Assembly (NCBI RefSeq): GCF_040412425.1
Contig: NC_089744.1
Location: 30,036,001 to 30,100,000, forward strand
Source of the DNA: Macrobrachium rosenbergii
Taxonomy: Eukaryota; Arthropoda; Malacostraca; Decapoda; Palaemonidae
Length of the DNA: 64,000 nucleotides
Reading direction: 5' to 3'
Shown: positions 1-12,220 of the stretch, in pieces
How positions within the stretch are numbered: position 1 is the stretch's first letter
Layout: each line of letters starts with the position of its first letter
The notes under the pieces: model-generated
Seen by the model: only the letters and a program-made list of their open reading frames with translations
Told to the model about the DNA's origin: nothing
The model's database searches: none
Made by a program: the position numbers and the translations under genes

Positions 1-1068
1 AAATATCCATGTCATCCATTATACCAGAATTCAGAAAAACTGACAGCAAGATAGTACCACCTTGGAGGACAAATTCTACTCGCGCGAGAGCCGGGTGCAC
101 GCAAGAAAGGAATTAAAGAAACAAAACAGCAGGAGGAAGCCTCCCCAATGAAAAGATACTAATACTGGCACCAGATCCCGCCGGACGCAGAAAAATACCT
201 CCAAAAGGAACTTCCTGAAGGGGTAAATATGAAACATGAGGAAAATGTAAATGACCCAGAGAAACCTCTGCAGAAACAAGCTGCAAAGGCGTACCCCAAG
301 GTCACCATGGCGGAGGCAAAGCGAATGCAGGAGAATGCCGGATATTTGACCCTGTAATTATTAAATTAAGGGCCAAATAAAAGCCTCGATAACAAGAAAA
401 CCCCACAAGAAGATGGTACTTAACTTAGTAGCGGTGAATTCACTGGAAGACATGGTAATCCAAATAAAGGCACAAAATATCGAGCACAAGAAAAAACGTG
501 TGGTCAACAACGCATGCTAGAATGGAATGGGTACAGATGGCGCGGGGGTCATCGGTTGGCGGTCCGGTGAGTGCTGGCGTTGGGTCGGCCCTTCACGTTC
601 CGGGGTTTTTGACATTGGGTTGTCTACAGAGTACAGTCCTGTGGCAGTGGCAATATTCACTCACCCTTACCTATACCGACGTCTATTTCATTTTAGATGA
701 TCGATCGGGGGGTAGTAACCCCAGCATTCCTGATAGCTTTTTTCTCTGGTATATTTAGCAATATTTATACCTAGAAATTCGTGTTTAATGGAATTTTACC
801 GGGTGACACAGGTCCGAAGCTCAGAAAGTCATAGAGTGCTTCCCATAGGGTTCTCATAAGACTTTTAGCCACAACAGCAAAAAGTGTCCTGGAAGCCTTT
901 GGTGGCAACTTCTAGCAAGGTGGAAGAGGTTAAGATACTAAGAAGAGTCCTAGCATGGAATTCTGATGAAGCTGTCTCATCTGAGATTCTTCTCATAGGG
1001 GTCCCAGATTGCTGATTAGCAACATCCAAGGGGAGCTTTCTCCTTTCAAAAGGGAGTTGAAGTGTTGC
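1..1068. other. Unassigned non-coding stretch
   Basis: No exon, RNA gene or known repeat could be recognised. The segment around 530-760 is richer in G and C than its surroundings and is open in one + frame (498-758), but the translation resembles no family I know and has no repeat partner in this window. It could be part of an unrecognised transposon or an intron. Confidence 0.4.
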
Positions 1069-2544
1069 TCACTCCTTTGTGGAATTTTTCGAAACTGGGA
1101 GGAATGTGGCAAATGGTTTTAGTTCTGCCATTGACTCCCATTTTCTAGTTACTACATAATCCTGAAAGTTTGCCTTCACATGGTTAATTATTTTAAAGGT
1201 GAAGGGATAGAAGGCAGGGGGTACTTGATGAGCAAGTTGGGTTTTATTCATAATGGGAGTATAGATCCTATCCACCTACCATTGACCTGGTAAAGGGCAT
1301 CATCTGTAGCTTTTAATGCTGTATTTGCACGTAAGAAAACTGTTTCCTTTTGAGGTTTCTCCATGTCTGGCAAAGGTGGTATCTGGTGCCATTCCATATT
1401 AGGGAATGCTGCTCTGTCTCTAAACTCCACATGTACAACTTCGATCATGGTTTTTCTCTCATTAATTAGATACTTACCATCAGGAGAGAAAATACACATT
1501 GAAACATCTCGCCAAGGATTATCAGTATCACCTGGGGAGAATATTGGAGCCCTTGTTATGTTCTGACCTGAAGCTTTATAGTCTGAACTGGTCGTTTTGT
1601 TGGCTCCAGTAGGAATTCTAACCTTGGATCTTGTTTGGTTAGTTTGTTTCCACTCTCCCTTTTCGATTGCAGGATGCAGTACTTTTACATTTTGGAGTGT
1701 ACATCACTGACTTGATTTTTTTAATTTCCTGTTCAGAGTCATACAATATGTCCATTATATATTACCATTCTGTGGAAGGGCTTCTTTGATATTACTCATA
1801 ATTTACTCAATTTCCGTACAGAACTGATCAAATGCTGCAAACTGTGTATCCCTTTTGGGGGAGCTTGCGTAATCTGACTGAGCATCCACTGCTGAATTGT
1901 GACTGCTGTTACCCAGGGGGCAGAGGTCCTGAGTGAGTTACTACTGTATACCCCTCCGAAAATGCAGTCATTTTAAATAGGGTTAACTGAATACTTGTAT
2001 CCTTTTTGGGGGAAGGATCCTGATCAGCTTCTGAAAGTTGCATGGCGGATTAAATTCCTTCTGGAAAGTTTCTTCCATGGTTAGCTGAAGGTAGTGTCCC
2101 TGATCCTTCTGGGTTCAGCAAGGTCATTTCAGTAGGAATATCAACTTCATTTGTAAGATAATCACCTCCAAGAGGAACTTCCTCTATTTCCTCCGCAGGG
2201 TTAACCTGGGAGGTATTGGGGACTGATGTTACTTGGCCCAAATATAGATCTTCTGAGAAGGGGTTAAATATTTGCTACCAGAGTTCTGCCGGAAAGATAT
2301 AATCTCCCCCTTCCTCCCCCTTGCTGAATCCTAGGACCCATCATGACAGCTTGAAACAAGCTGTCTTGTCCATAAAACTTGCTGCCAATAGCACACTGGA
2401 AATTTTGCACATATCTGGCGACCAAGCAAATCTGTCTTGTTTTTTGCAAGGACTGTGCTCATGGCAGGTGGAATGGGCCATACCCACTGGCAAAAAGCGA
2501 ACCGAGCAGTTTGCTATGGAACACTTGAGCTGACGGTCGTGCAT
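1069..2544 (-). pseudogene. Broken gag-like coding remnant, unrecognised family
   Basis: On the minus strand several open segments follow one another in the order of one decayed protein. The first (2544-2341) is Cys/His-rich. The next (2241-2050) is acidic, with VNPAEEIEEVPLGG. The long one runs from about 1696 to 1248 without a stop but has no ATG before 1499; it contains HPAIEKGEW, IFSPGDTDNPWRD and FRDRAAFPNMEWHQIPPLPD. A frame change near 1270 leads into 1275-1069 (QLAHQVPPAFYPFTFKIINH), which ends at a TGA/TAA-type stop. A Cys/His-rich start followed by an acidic linker is compatible with a retroelement gag, but I do not recognise the family. It could also be a dead host gene. Frameshifts and stops argue against function. 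Confidence 0.45.
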
Positions 2545-2589
2545 AATGGTGGCCCTGTAGTGAAAGAACCAAGTTGTTATTAGAAACTA

Positions 2590-4100
2590 ATTAGTATAAG
2601 GTGTTTTTAAAAATGAACACTTTTGTAAAACCATGTGCTGTTAGCATATTACATCTTACAGGTTAGTTTGATTACTAGTGTGTAAATGTAATATCTTTTA
2701 TAAAATATTGAAGTTAACTTAAACCATTTTAGGTTTAGGTTGACTCTGACAGCATATAGGGCTGCATTGCTTAAACTCTGAGTCCTTTTGCAATGGCTAT
2801 GTGAAACTTTAATTCTAAATTGTTGTGCCTTATGGACTAATCTTCTATAAACTAATTTGTTTAATAACTAACCCAAGCTACTGTTTTATATGGCTTAGGT
2901 GAATCCTTCTAGTATAATCTACATTATTCTAAGCATAGATCTCTTAGAGGATTCTCACTTAACCTATTCTATGCCGTTTCTTATTCTAGGTTTCATTAAA
3001 AACCCAAGGATATAAGCAACACAAAAATTAATCCTCTTATAATTTGGTTTTTTGTTTTGTGTAGCTGAGACTACCTTTTTGTCTGATACTCAGCCCCGCT
3101 GTTTCTAAATTTCCACTTAATCTAGTTAGGCTATTGCCTGTTCTAGGTTTATATCACCTGTAAGGGTATAGGATTCATAAGACCTTTCCAATGTTATTGA
3201 CCCTAGAATACTGTTTATATGTACTCCTAGGCTTCCCTTACCAATGTTATTAATCCTAGAATAATGATTATATGTACTCCTAGGCTTGTTGTCCTTTCTT
3301 ACCCTAGTATAGGGTATTAGCTAATCCAGAATTTTATAGATCACACTTAAATGTACAGGCTATATAAAACTAGCAGCTTGCTAATAAGTAAACACAGTTA
3401 GGCTACTATTTTTGTCTAGCTCAGGCTGACCACCTCCCTTGTTTGTATCCAATCCTAGATTATTTGGTCTATTATATGGAATAGTAACCCAATAATATAT
3501 AATTTTATAGTCAGGTTATCACTTACTCTAATCTAGGATACTGCCTAATCTGGACTATTTAATTCACAAGAGTATGGTTACATAGAACACAATTGCCTTA
3601 GTATGTAGCCTTAAGGCTAGGTTACCATCTCATGTGGCACAGGTTACTATTTTCATCTAGTTCTAGATTACTGTCTAGGAAAAGATTGCCCAATAATGGG
3701 ATGTTTTGTAAAAGTTTATCACATAAACTAAGATAGCTACTGCCTAGTCCTGGATTATTTTAGATCATACTTAAGTATAGAGGCTATATAGAGGGAAAAT
3801 TTTAGTTTCCTGTTTATCAAATTCTAGGATCCTTGGTGTAAACTAGGCTGCTGCCTAGGACCATAAAAGAATATGTCTTAAAAGGTTCTTACCTTAAATT
3901 GGGTTACTACCTAATCCAGGTTATTTAAATCACCTTTAGGGTATGTAATCCTAGGATATAGGCTACTGACAACGTCTTCTATATTTACATTATTCACACT
4001 GAATTTGTTAGGCTACCGTCTCGTGTAGGCTACTGCCTAGGATATTGTGGATATTGTTATCTGAAAAGATTATCTAAATTAATAATAAATTGTGGAACAT
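2590..4100. repeat. AT-rich tract with recurring CTAG-type motifs
   Basis: About 1.5 kb of non-coding AT-rich DNA in which short words such as CCTAGG, TGCCTAG and GGCTACTGCC recur at irregular spacing. One clear local duplication of about 52 bp lies at 3192-3290 (GTACTCCTAGGCTT occurs twice). It looks like a decayed tandem repeat. No coding potential is visible. Confidence 0.4.
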
Positions 4101-4644
4101 TTCGTTAGTTACAGTTTTAAATTGAATGATCAAAAATTCAAATTTTTGGGGCTTTCGCAAATAACAGAGATTGTGAGAGAGCATCAACCACAGTTTAAAC
4201 TAACAATTTTTAATTGGGGCTTAAAAATAAGCATTTAACTTTCGAGTTTGGATGTTTCCATGATTCTTGCTGATGAAAACAGTAAGGCGCATTGAACCGT
4301 CGTGCACGTAGCTTCCACTAGCAGAGGGTAATGGAGCTAGTCTTTTGCCTGCCCTGGTTGTAAACAAGATGGCAGACACGCATGCGCAATAGTCACTTCT
4401 TGCACTTTTTACGTAGGAAAATCTAGGTTCAGCTTCGCTGAAGATAAGGGAAAATGCCCTCTTATCGTTGAGTCCATTATACTCTATCACGTGTCATAGC
4501 GTTTTCATTACGACAAAAGACCAGGATAGAAAAATATTTCTTTGATGCTAGTCTAGTCACCATGGAGCGCTGGCACACCATGGGGGGAAACTCCTTGAGG
4601 ACGAAACAAGCGACTATGTTATAAAAAATTATCGTCATCATAGC

Positions 4645-4738
4645 TGTTGATTTTTTTTTTTTTTTTTGCATATGTTGTAAAAATGTGAAAGACTTAAATT
4701 TGGATGTTGTCTGTATCAGTCATTGGTAAGTGAAAGGG
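4645..4738 (-). mobile_element. Solo end of a TTAA-flanked element (CCCTTTC family)
   Basis: Read on the minus strand this begins TTAACCCTTTCACTTACC and stays alignable for about 90 bp with the left end of the larger element at 8377-12216, including the shared word CCAAATTTAAGTC and an A-rich run. The TTAA is at 4739-4742. No matching opposite end was found to the left, so this is a truncated copy. Confidence 0.55.
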
Positions 4739-4742
4739 TTAA

Positions 4743-6433
4743 TAATATTTGTAAAAAAGATATTCTGCTTGCTTTATACATAATTTGTTTTGGGGAAATA
4801 TGGCTTTGTACACTATAGAATAATTGATATTTTTTTAACTGTTTGCATTGTTCCTGGAATTTCCAGGAGCTTGGTAGAATAATATTCATAAGACCCATGC
4901 AGTATTAGAAATACATTTCAATAGAATTAACATCTTCCTAATGTTTTTATAATATTTAAGTTTTGTTTGCAGTGATTCCATAAATTGCATTTTTCCATAC
5001 TTGATATAAAGTATTCATTTCTGTTTACAGTTTAAAAACTCAGTATTGAAGCAGAGTAAATAGAGGTACAACACTTTCTTAGATAATAAGGTCCAGATTC
5101 AGTGATTAGAATTTGAACTTGCTTTATTGTCAACTATGAGATATAACAAAAGTAGATCCCATTTACATCTAGCTTGGACCACAAGTTCTCAATTTTTTGC
5201 TTAGCTCATTTGGATCCAGCAGTGTAGAAAGAATGGTATTTGTAAGTTTGTTTGGTATGAAGTATCAAATTAATGTTTACTTATATAATTTCATGTGCCC
5301 ATAATTATAGTTAGTCATGTAGTTCCTCTTAAATTACCATGTTTTTTCTAGGTCAGACTAATGCTGAGTCTAAAGGTTAACAATTAGAATTAAGCACTGT
5401 ACTGTAATACCAGATGCACTACTTTCCAGAGAGGTAAGTGTGAGACAGTTATCCTTGTCTTTTTTTCACAAATTTTCATAAGGTAAAAAAGAAATTATTT
5501 GATGTTTTGTAAAATTTGTTTGCCAGGTTGCATGTTGCTTTAGAAATTCAAATAAATTTGTCAGAGTTGGAGACATGTCCTTTAAAAATGTTGCTTTAAC
5601 TATCAAGCACTGTATAATGTATGGTGCCAAGTTTAAGATGGCTCAAAGAGTGAGTGATTTATTCACCTGTAATATCTCTTGCACTAACTAGTGAGATACC
5701 TTTCCCATTGACCTGGCAAAGTTCTCCATAGACCCCTTTCAAGGGTTAGATTTATATGGTGAAATGAATAAGATGGTTGGGTCTCAGCAGTTGCCATTTT
5801 GGTTTGAAGTAGATGGCAAAATTGGTGTTGTGCAAGTGAATCTTAAAATGGAGCGGTATAACTTTCTGCAAATGACTTAAAAATGTTTTATGTACTGATC
5901 ATATTGAATCAGCATTTATGAACCTGAAAATTTAATTTATGTACAATTGTGAATGCATTCAGCCCAATGCACATTTTTTAAAAAACACTTCATTAATGGT
6001 GATTATAGCCATTAAAGATATATTTTCTAAAATTTTTCATTGCTTGTTTTTTACTCATTATTTTTCAAGGCTTGAATTTATCATTTCATTGTGCTTCCTT
6101 GTAACAAAAATATCTGGATAAAACTGAGGATGCTTGAAAACAAATACTGTAGTGCATTAAATGAAGCATTATATTGCTGCTGTAGACAGAACTGTGCATT
6201 GTGTTGGTATGGTTTTATTATTAATTATTTACTTCTGATATTTTTCCCATTACCATACATTTTTGTGTAACTGGACTGTTTCCTACCATACTATAGCACA
6301 TACACTACTGGAATATAAATTACCTTGTTTTAAGATGGAAAAAAGTGACCATTTGGTACAAAAATGTTAAGATGCAGGACGTTTGTGATAAATCTGTCCT
6401 ATGTCAATTTCCATTTTTCATTTGCATTTTTCA
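4743..6433. other. Unassigned non-coding stretch
   Basis: AT-rich sequence with no ORF above about 60 codons that looks protein-like, and no recognisable repeat. It may be intronic or intergenic. No splice-bounded exon with recognisable protein similarity was seen. Confidence 0.35.
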
Positions 6434-6437
6434 TTAA

Positions 6438-8268
6438 CCCTTAAACGCCTACTGGACGTATCATACGTTGACTAAAATTGTCTGTTGGGTGCCAAGTGGA
6501 TGTACCGTACGTCGACTACAAAAAATTTCAACCTTCGGTCAACTTTGACTCGACCGAAATGGTCGAAAAACGCAATTGTAAGCTAAAACGCTTACATTCT
6601 AGTAATATTCAATCATGTACCTTCATTTTGTAACAAATTGGAAGTCTCTAGCACAATATTTCGATTTATGGTGAATTTTTGAAAAACTTTTTCTTACGCC
6701 CATGTGTAACTTCGGCCGAAAATTTCAGAAATTCTTTTGTCATTTTGTCGTAATTTTTACACTGTTCTATATTAGCCGTTACATAAAGTTTTATATATGA
6801 AAATGTGTGCAATTTCATGTAGAATACAACAGAAAATAACTCATGGTTGTAGCTTTTATCAGATTTGAAATATTTTCATATAAATCACGATAACTGCCAA
6901 AATTTCAAGCTTCGGGTCAACTTTAACTCGACCGAAATGGTAAAAAAACGCAATTATAAGCTAAAACTCTTACATTCTAGTAATATTCAATCATGTACCT
7001 TCATTTTGCAACAAACTGGAAGTCTCTAGCACAATATTTCGATTTATGGTGAATTTCTGAAAAAAAAACTTTCCTTACGTCTGCGCACGGTAACTCGGCC
7101 GAACATCTCAAAAATTCTTTCGTCATGTTGTCGTAATGTTTGCATCGTTTTACATTAGTCGTTACATAAACTTTTATATATGAAAATGTGCACAATTTCA
7201 TGTAGAATACAACAGAAGATAGCTCATGGTTGTAGCTTTTATCAGTTTTGAAATATTTTCACATAAATCACGATAACTGCCAAAATTTCAACCTTCAGTC
7301 AACTTTAACTCGACCAAAATGGTAAAAAAACGCAATTGTAAGCTAAAACTCTTACATTCTAGTAATATTCAATCATTTACCTTCATTTTGCAATAAATTG
7401 GAAGTCTCTAGCACAATATTTCGATTTATGGTGAATTTTTGAAAAAAACATTTTCCTTACATCTGCGCGGTAACTCGTCCGAACATCTCAGAAATTCTTT
7501 CGTCTCGTTGTCATAATATTTGCACCGTTTTATATTAGTCGTTACATAAAGTTGTAAATATGAAAATGTACACTATTTCATGTACAATACAACAGAAAAT
7601 AACTCATGGTTGTAGCTTTTATCAGTTTTGAAATATTTTCATATAAATCACGATAAATAGAAAAAATTTGACTTTCGGTCAACTTTAACTCGACCGAAAT
7701 GGTCGAAAACTGCAATTGTAAGCTAAAACACTTACAGTCTAGTAATATTAAATCAATTAGCTTCATTTTTCAACAAACGGGAAGTCTCTAGCACAATAAT
7801 TCGATTTATGGTGAATTTTTGAAAAAAACATTTTTTTACGTCCGCTCGTTACGAATTCATGCATCATTTTGTGATAATATTTTCTCTGTGTCGCTTTGAT
7901 CATTTTACAATTTGTTATATACCAAAATCATTGCAATTTAGTGTACAATACAACTAAAAAAAATTAACTCATTAGCTTTAACCGTTGTGCTTACAGCACG
8001 ATTTGTATACAATTATATAAGAGTTTTTTTCGCTGTCATATATTCCAATATTTATATATGAAAATGATATTTTTTTTCATTTCTGATGGTTGCATACTAA
8101 ACTTCAGGCAATGACAAAAAAAGGGAGCCAGAAATGAACTCTTAATCTTAAAACCTAAGCGTGCTGTGATTTTTTGAAAAAAACTTTTTTTCCGCTTCGG
8201 CGCTAACTCACCGAACGCCGCTGGCATATGGGAGACGTTTTTGTAAATAGAGGCTCGGCGTTTAAGGG
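6438..8268. mobile_element. TTAA-flanked non-autonomous piggyBac-like element, copy A
   Basis: Bounded by TTAA at 6434-6437 and 8269-8272. Terminal inverted repeats are CCCTTAAACGCC on the left and GGCGTTTAAGGG on the right. The interior is four tandem units of about 375-381 bp starting near 6525, 6900, 7281 and 7660; each carries CGACCGAAATGG, AGTCTCTAGCACAATATTTC and TCATGGTTGTAGC. The right 450 bp are unique. There is no coding capacity. TTAA duplication and a CCC start are piggyBac hallmarks, so mobilisation in trans by a piggyBac-type transposase is the likely route (inference). Confidence 0.8.
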
Positions 8269-8567
8269 TTAATAACTTGCTGTATGAAGAGTTGCTACCA
8301 ACAGCATAATACATAACCAGCGTAAATGATCATGTTTTAAAAGTGAGAGGCATACGTACGTACACATGATCATTAACCCTTTCATCTACCAGTGTCTGAT
8401 ATAAACGTTGTCCAAATTTAAGTCCTTTACGTATTGATGACTTATGCAAACATAAAAAAAAAAGATTGCACAAACTAGCAGACAAGATGAGGATGATTTT
8501 TTAGCAAGTGTTCCTGATATTTTTTAAATAGTTTTAGATTTTTATTCTATTATTACATTTATCTTTT

Positions 8568-8571
<4 letters not shown>

Positions 8572-8634
<63 letters not shown>
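8572..8634. repeat. (GA)n microsatellite
   Basis: About 31 uninterrupted GA units within the left part of the TTAA-flanked element. Confidence 0.95.
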
Positions 8635-8639
<5 letters not shown>

Positions 8640-9255
8640 TACTTTGTCATTCATTATTCCATATTTTCTTTGGAATAAATACAACTTCTGCATTGCAAAA
8701 CCCTTGTAATTTATCTTGGTAATTTATCTTTGCTGCAAATAGTGTCTTTTTGGGCAAAAGTGGAAAGTTTTCTCATATCTCATAATTTCTGCTCATTATA
8801 CCTCCTACATCAAGTTATTTTTTTTTTTTTACACCATTTTATATAGCAATCAGTCAGCTGCAAGGTGAAACAAAATTGAGCGGTGTATCTTGAAAATTGT
8901 TGGAACCATGCATCTTTGAACAAAAAAAAAGGTATAAGGAGTTTTTTGCTCATATTGCTTGGGTGACTAGCGCTTTTCTTACGGAAAACGTGATGCTGCT
9001 TTGTCATTCATTTTTTTTATATTTTCATTGCTATAATTATAAATTTTTGCATTTCAATAACTAGATAATTTATCTGGGTAGACTATGGATTTACAATGAT
9101 TACTATATCATAGATATTTTTAGGGGGAAAGCAACAAATTTTCATGTGTCTAGTAATTTCTACTCATTATTTCACTTACAGAAGGTTATTTTTGATGGAC
9201 GTTTATGCCATTGTATAGAGCAATCATTCAGCTGCAAAATAAACAAAATTGAGTA

Positions 9256-9536
9256 GAGGCAGTCCCTGTTAACAGCAGGGGTTACGTTCCTGGTCAAGCG
9301 CCGCTAACCAAAAATTGCTGCTAATCAAAAATTGGCAATAATAGCACTGATAAACCACTTAATGGCACCTTTAACCAGATATTGGTGCTGCTAACCAGAG
9401 ATTGGCGCTGATAAACTGCTTACTGGTGCCGAAAATTGTTTACCGGTACCAAAAATCCAGTGAACGGTGTCGCTAGACAAGCGCCGTAAAACCAGATCGC
9501 CATTAACTGATGCCACGGGTAAACGGGGACTGCCTG
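9256..9536. mobile_element. TA-flanked MITE (CAGGCAGTCCC family), copy 1
   Basis: Starts GAGGCAGTCCCTGTT after TA (9254-9255) and ends ACGGGGACTGCCTG before TA (9537-9538). Length is 281 bp. It interrupts copy 2 of the ~360-bp tandem repeat, so the flanks can be rejoined across it. A TA duplication is typical of Tc1/mariner-type transposition. No coding capacity. Confidence 0.75.
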
Positions 9537-9622
9537 TAGTCTGTTGTGAAAACTGTTGGAGCTATGCATCTTTGAACAAAAAATAAGGTATAAACAATTT
9601 TCCCACATATTGCTTTTCTTAA

Positions 9623-11814
9623 CCCTTAAACGCCTGTTCGACGTTGCAAACGTCGACTAAAATTGTCTGTTGAATGCCGAGTGGACGTAGCAAACGTCGA
9701 CTACAAAAAATTTCAACCTTCGGTCAACTTTGACTCGACCGAAATGGTCGAAAAGCGCAATTGTAAGCTAAAACTCTTACATTCTAGTAATATTCAATCA
9801 TGTACCTTCATTTTGCAATAAATTGGAAGTCTCTAGCACAATATTTCGATTTATGGTGAATTTTTGAAAAACTTTTTCTTACGCCCGCTGTAACTCGGCC
9901 GAAAATTTCAGAAATTCTTTCATCATTTTGTCGTAATTTTTGCACTGTTCTATATTAGCCGTTACATAAAGTTTTATATATGAAAATGTGTGCAATTTCA
10001 TGTAGAATACAACAGAAAATAACTCATGGTTGTAGCTTTTATCAGTTTTGAAATATTTTCATATAAATCACGATAACTGCCAAAATTTCAACCTTCGGTC
10101 AACTTTAACTCGACCGAAATGGTAAAAAAACGCAATTGTAAGCTAAAACTGTTACATTCTAGTAATATTCAATCATTTACCTTCATTTTGCAACCAATTT
10201 GAAGTCTCTAGCACAATATTTCGATTTATGGTGAATTTTTTGAAAAAACTTTTCCTTACGCTCTGCGCCAGAAATTCTTTCGTCACGTTGTCGTAATGTT
10301 TGCACTGTTTTATATTAGTCGTTACATAAAGTTTTATATATGGAAATGTGCGCAATTTCATGTAGAATACAACAGAAAATAACTCATGGTTGTAGCTTTA
10401 TCAGTTTTGAAATATTTTCATATAAATCACGATAAGTGCCAAAATTTCAACCTTCGGTCAACTTTAACTCGACTGAAATGGTAAAAACGCAATTATAAGC
10501 TAAAACTCTTACATTCTAGTAATATTCAATCATGTACCTTCATTTTGCAACAAACTGGAAGTCTCTAGCACAATATTTCGATTTATGGTGAATTTCTGAA
10601 AAAAAAAAATTTTTTCCTTACGCTCTGCCACGGTAACTCGGCGAACATCTCGGAAATTCTTTTCATGTTGTCGTAATGTTTGCATCGTTTACATTAGTCG
10701 TTACATAAACTTTTATATATGAAAATGTGTGCAATTTCATGTAGAATACAACAGAAATTAGCTCATGGTTGTAGCTTTTATCAGTTTTGAAATATTTTCA
10801 CATAAATCACGATAACTGCCAAAATTTCAACCTTCAGTCAACTTTAACTCGACCGAAATGGTCAAAAAACGCAATTGTAAGCTAAAACTCTTACATTCTA
10901 GTAATATTCAATTGTTTACCTTCATTTTGCAATAAATTGGAAGTCTCTAGCACAATATTTCGATTTATGGTGAATTTCTGAAAAAAAAAAATTTTTTTCC
11001 TTACGTCTGCGCGCGGTAACTCGGCCGAACATCTCAGAAATTCTTTCGTCTCGTTGTCGTAATATTTGCACCGTTTTTTATTAGTCGTTACATAAAGTTT
11101 TATATATGAAAGTGTGCGCAATTTCATTTACAATACAACAAAAAATAACTCATGGTTGTAGCTTTTATCAGTTTTGAAATATTTTCATATAAATCACGAT
11201 AAATAGAAAAAAATTGACTTTCGGTCAACTTTAACTCGACCGAAATGGTCGAAAACTGCAATTGTAAGCTAAAACACTTACAGTCTAGTAATATTCAATC
11301 AATTAGCTTCATTTTTCAACAAACGGGAAGTCTCTAGCACAATATTTCAATTTATGGTGAATTTTTGAAAAAAAAAAATTTTTTACGTCCGCGCGTTACA
11401 AATTCATGCATCATTTTGTAATAATATTTTCTCTGTGTTGCTTTGATCGTTTTAAAATTTGTTATTTACCAAAATCATCGCAATTTAGTGTACAATACAA
11501 CTAAAAAAATTAAGTCATTAGCTTTAACTGTTTTGCTTACAGCGCGATTTGTATACAATTATATACAAGTTTTTTTTTTTTCGCTGTCATATATTCCAAT
11601 ATTTATATATGATAATGATATTTTTTTAATTTCTGATGGTTGCATACTAAACTTCAGGCAATGACAAAAAAATGAGCCAAAAATGAACTCTTAATCTTAA
11701 AAACTAAAGCGTGCTGTGATTTTTGAAAAAACTTTTTTCCGCTTGGCGCTAACTCACCGAACGCCGCCGGCATGCAGGAGACATTTTTGTAAATAGGGCT
11801 TCGGCGTTAAAGGG
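9623..11814. mobile_element. TTAA-flanked non-autonomous piggyBac-like element, copy B
   Basis: TTAA at 9619-9622 and 11815-11818; termini CCCTTAAACGCC and GGCGTTAAAGGG. Five internal units start near 9705, 10083, 10440, 10823 and 11205, one more than copy A. The flanks continue into one another as parts of the ~360-bp tandem repeat, comparable with the undisturbed junction near 8980-9000, so insertion at a TTAA is directly demonstrated. Confidence 0.82.
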
Positions 11815-12220
11815 TTAAGGAGAATGTGGCACTACTTTGCCATTAATTTTTTTTCATATTTTCCTTGCTTTAGTTACAACTTTTTGCATTGCAATAGCTA
11901 GGTAATTTACCTCGGTGTGTTATGGATAAAAATGAAGACTATTACAACATTTTTTTGGGGGGGAAAGTGCAAAATTTTGTTTTATCATCATTTCTACTGA
12001 TTATTCAAGCTACATAAGAGTTATTTGAGGGGATTTTTGTAAGCCATTGTATAGAAAAATTCTGCTGCAAAATGAAACAGAATTAAGTGGTCTGACTTGA
12101 GAATTGTTAGAGCTGTGTGTCTTGGAAGAAAAAAGGTATAAACATTTTTACTCTTACTGCTCGAGTCACTGCCACTTCCCACAGATGTAATTGTTTATGA
12201 GTCATAAGCGAAAGGGTTAA

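Larger units (their letters stand above)
8377..12216. mobile_element. TTAA-flanked element of the CCCTTTC family, interrupted by two insertions
   Basis: TTAA at 8373-8376 followed by CCCTTTCATC, and CGAAAGGG followed by TTAA at 12217-12220, form short inverted termini. The body holds a tandem repeat of about 360 bp: copy 1 at about 8637-9000; copy 2 at 9001-9255 plus 9537-9618; copy 3 at 11819-12180. Copy 2 is split by a TA-flanked MITE (9256-9536). Copies 2 and 3 are separated by a TTAA-flanked element (9623-11814). A (GA)n run is at 8572-8634. No ORF is recognisable. Confidence 0.6.

Noticed and set aside
4360..4395. Possible host promoter with ACAAGATGGC and CGCATGCGCAA (YY1- and NRF-1-like words)
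   Set aside because: A similar GCGCATGCGCAAA word occurs inside TTAA element copy E, no adjoining first exon was recognised, and short motifs alone are too weak.
6438..8268. CRISPR-like or satellite array
   Set aside because: Units are ~380 bp, adjacent without unique spacers, and enclosed by transposon termini with TTAA; this is a eukaryotic element.
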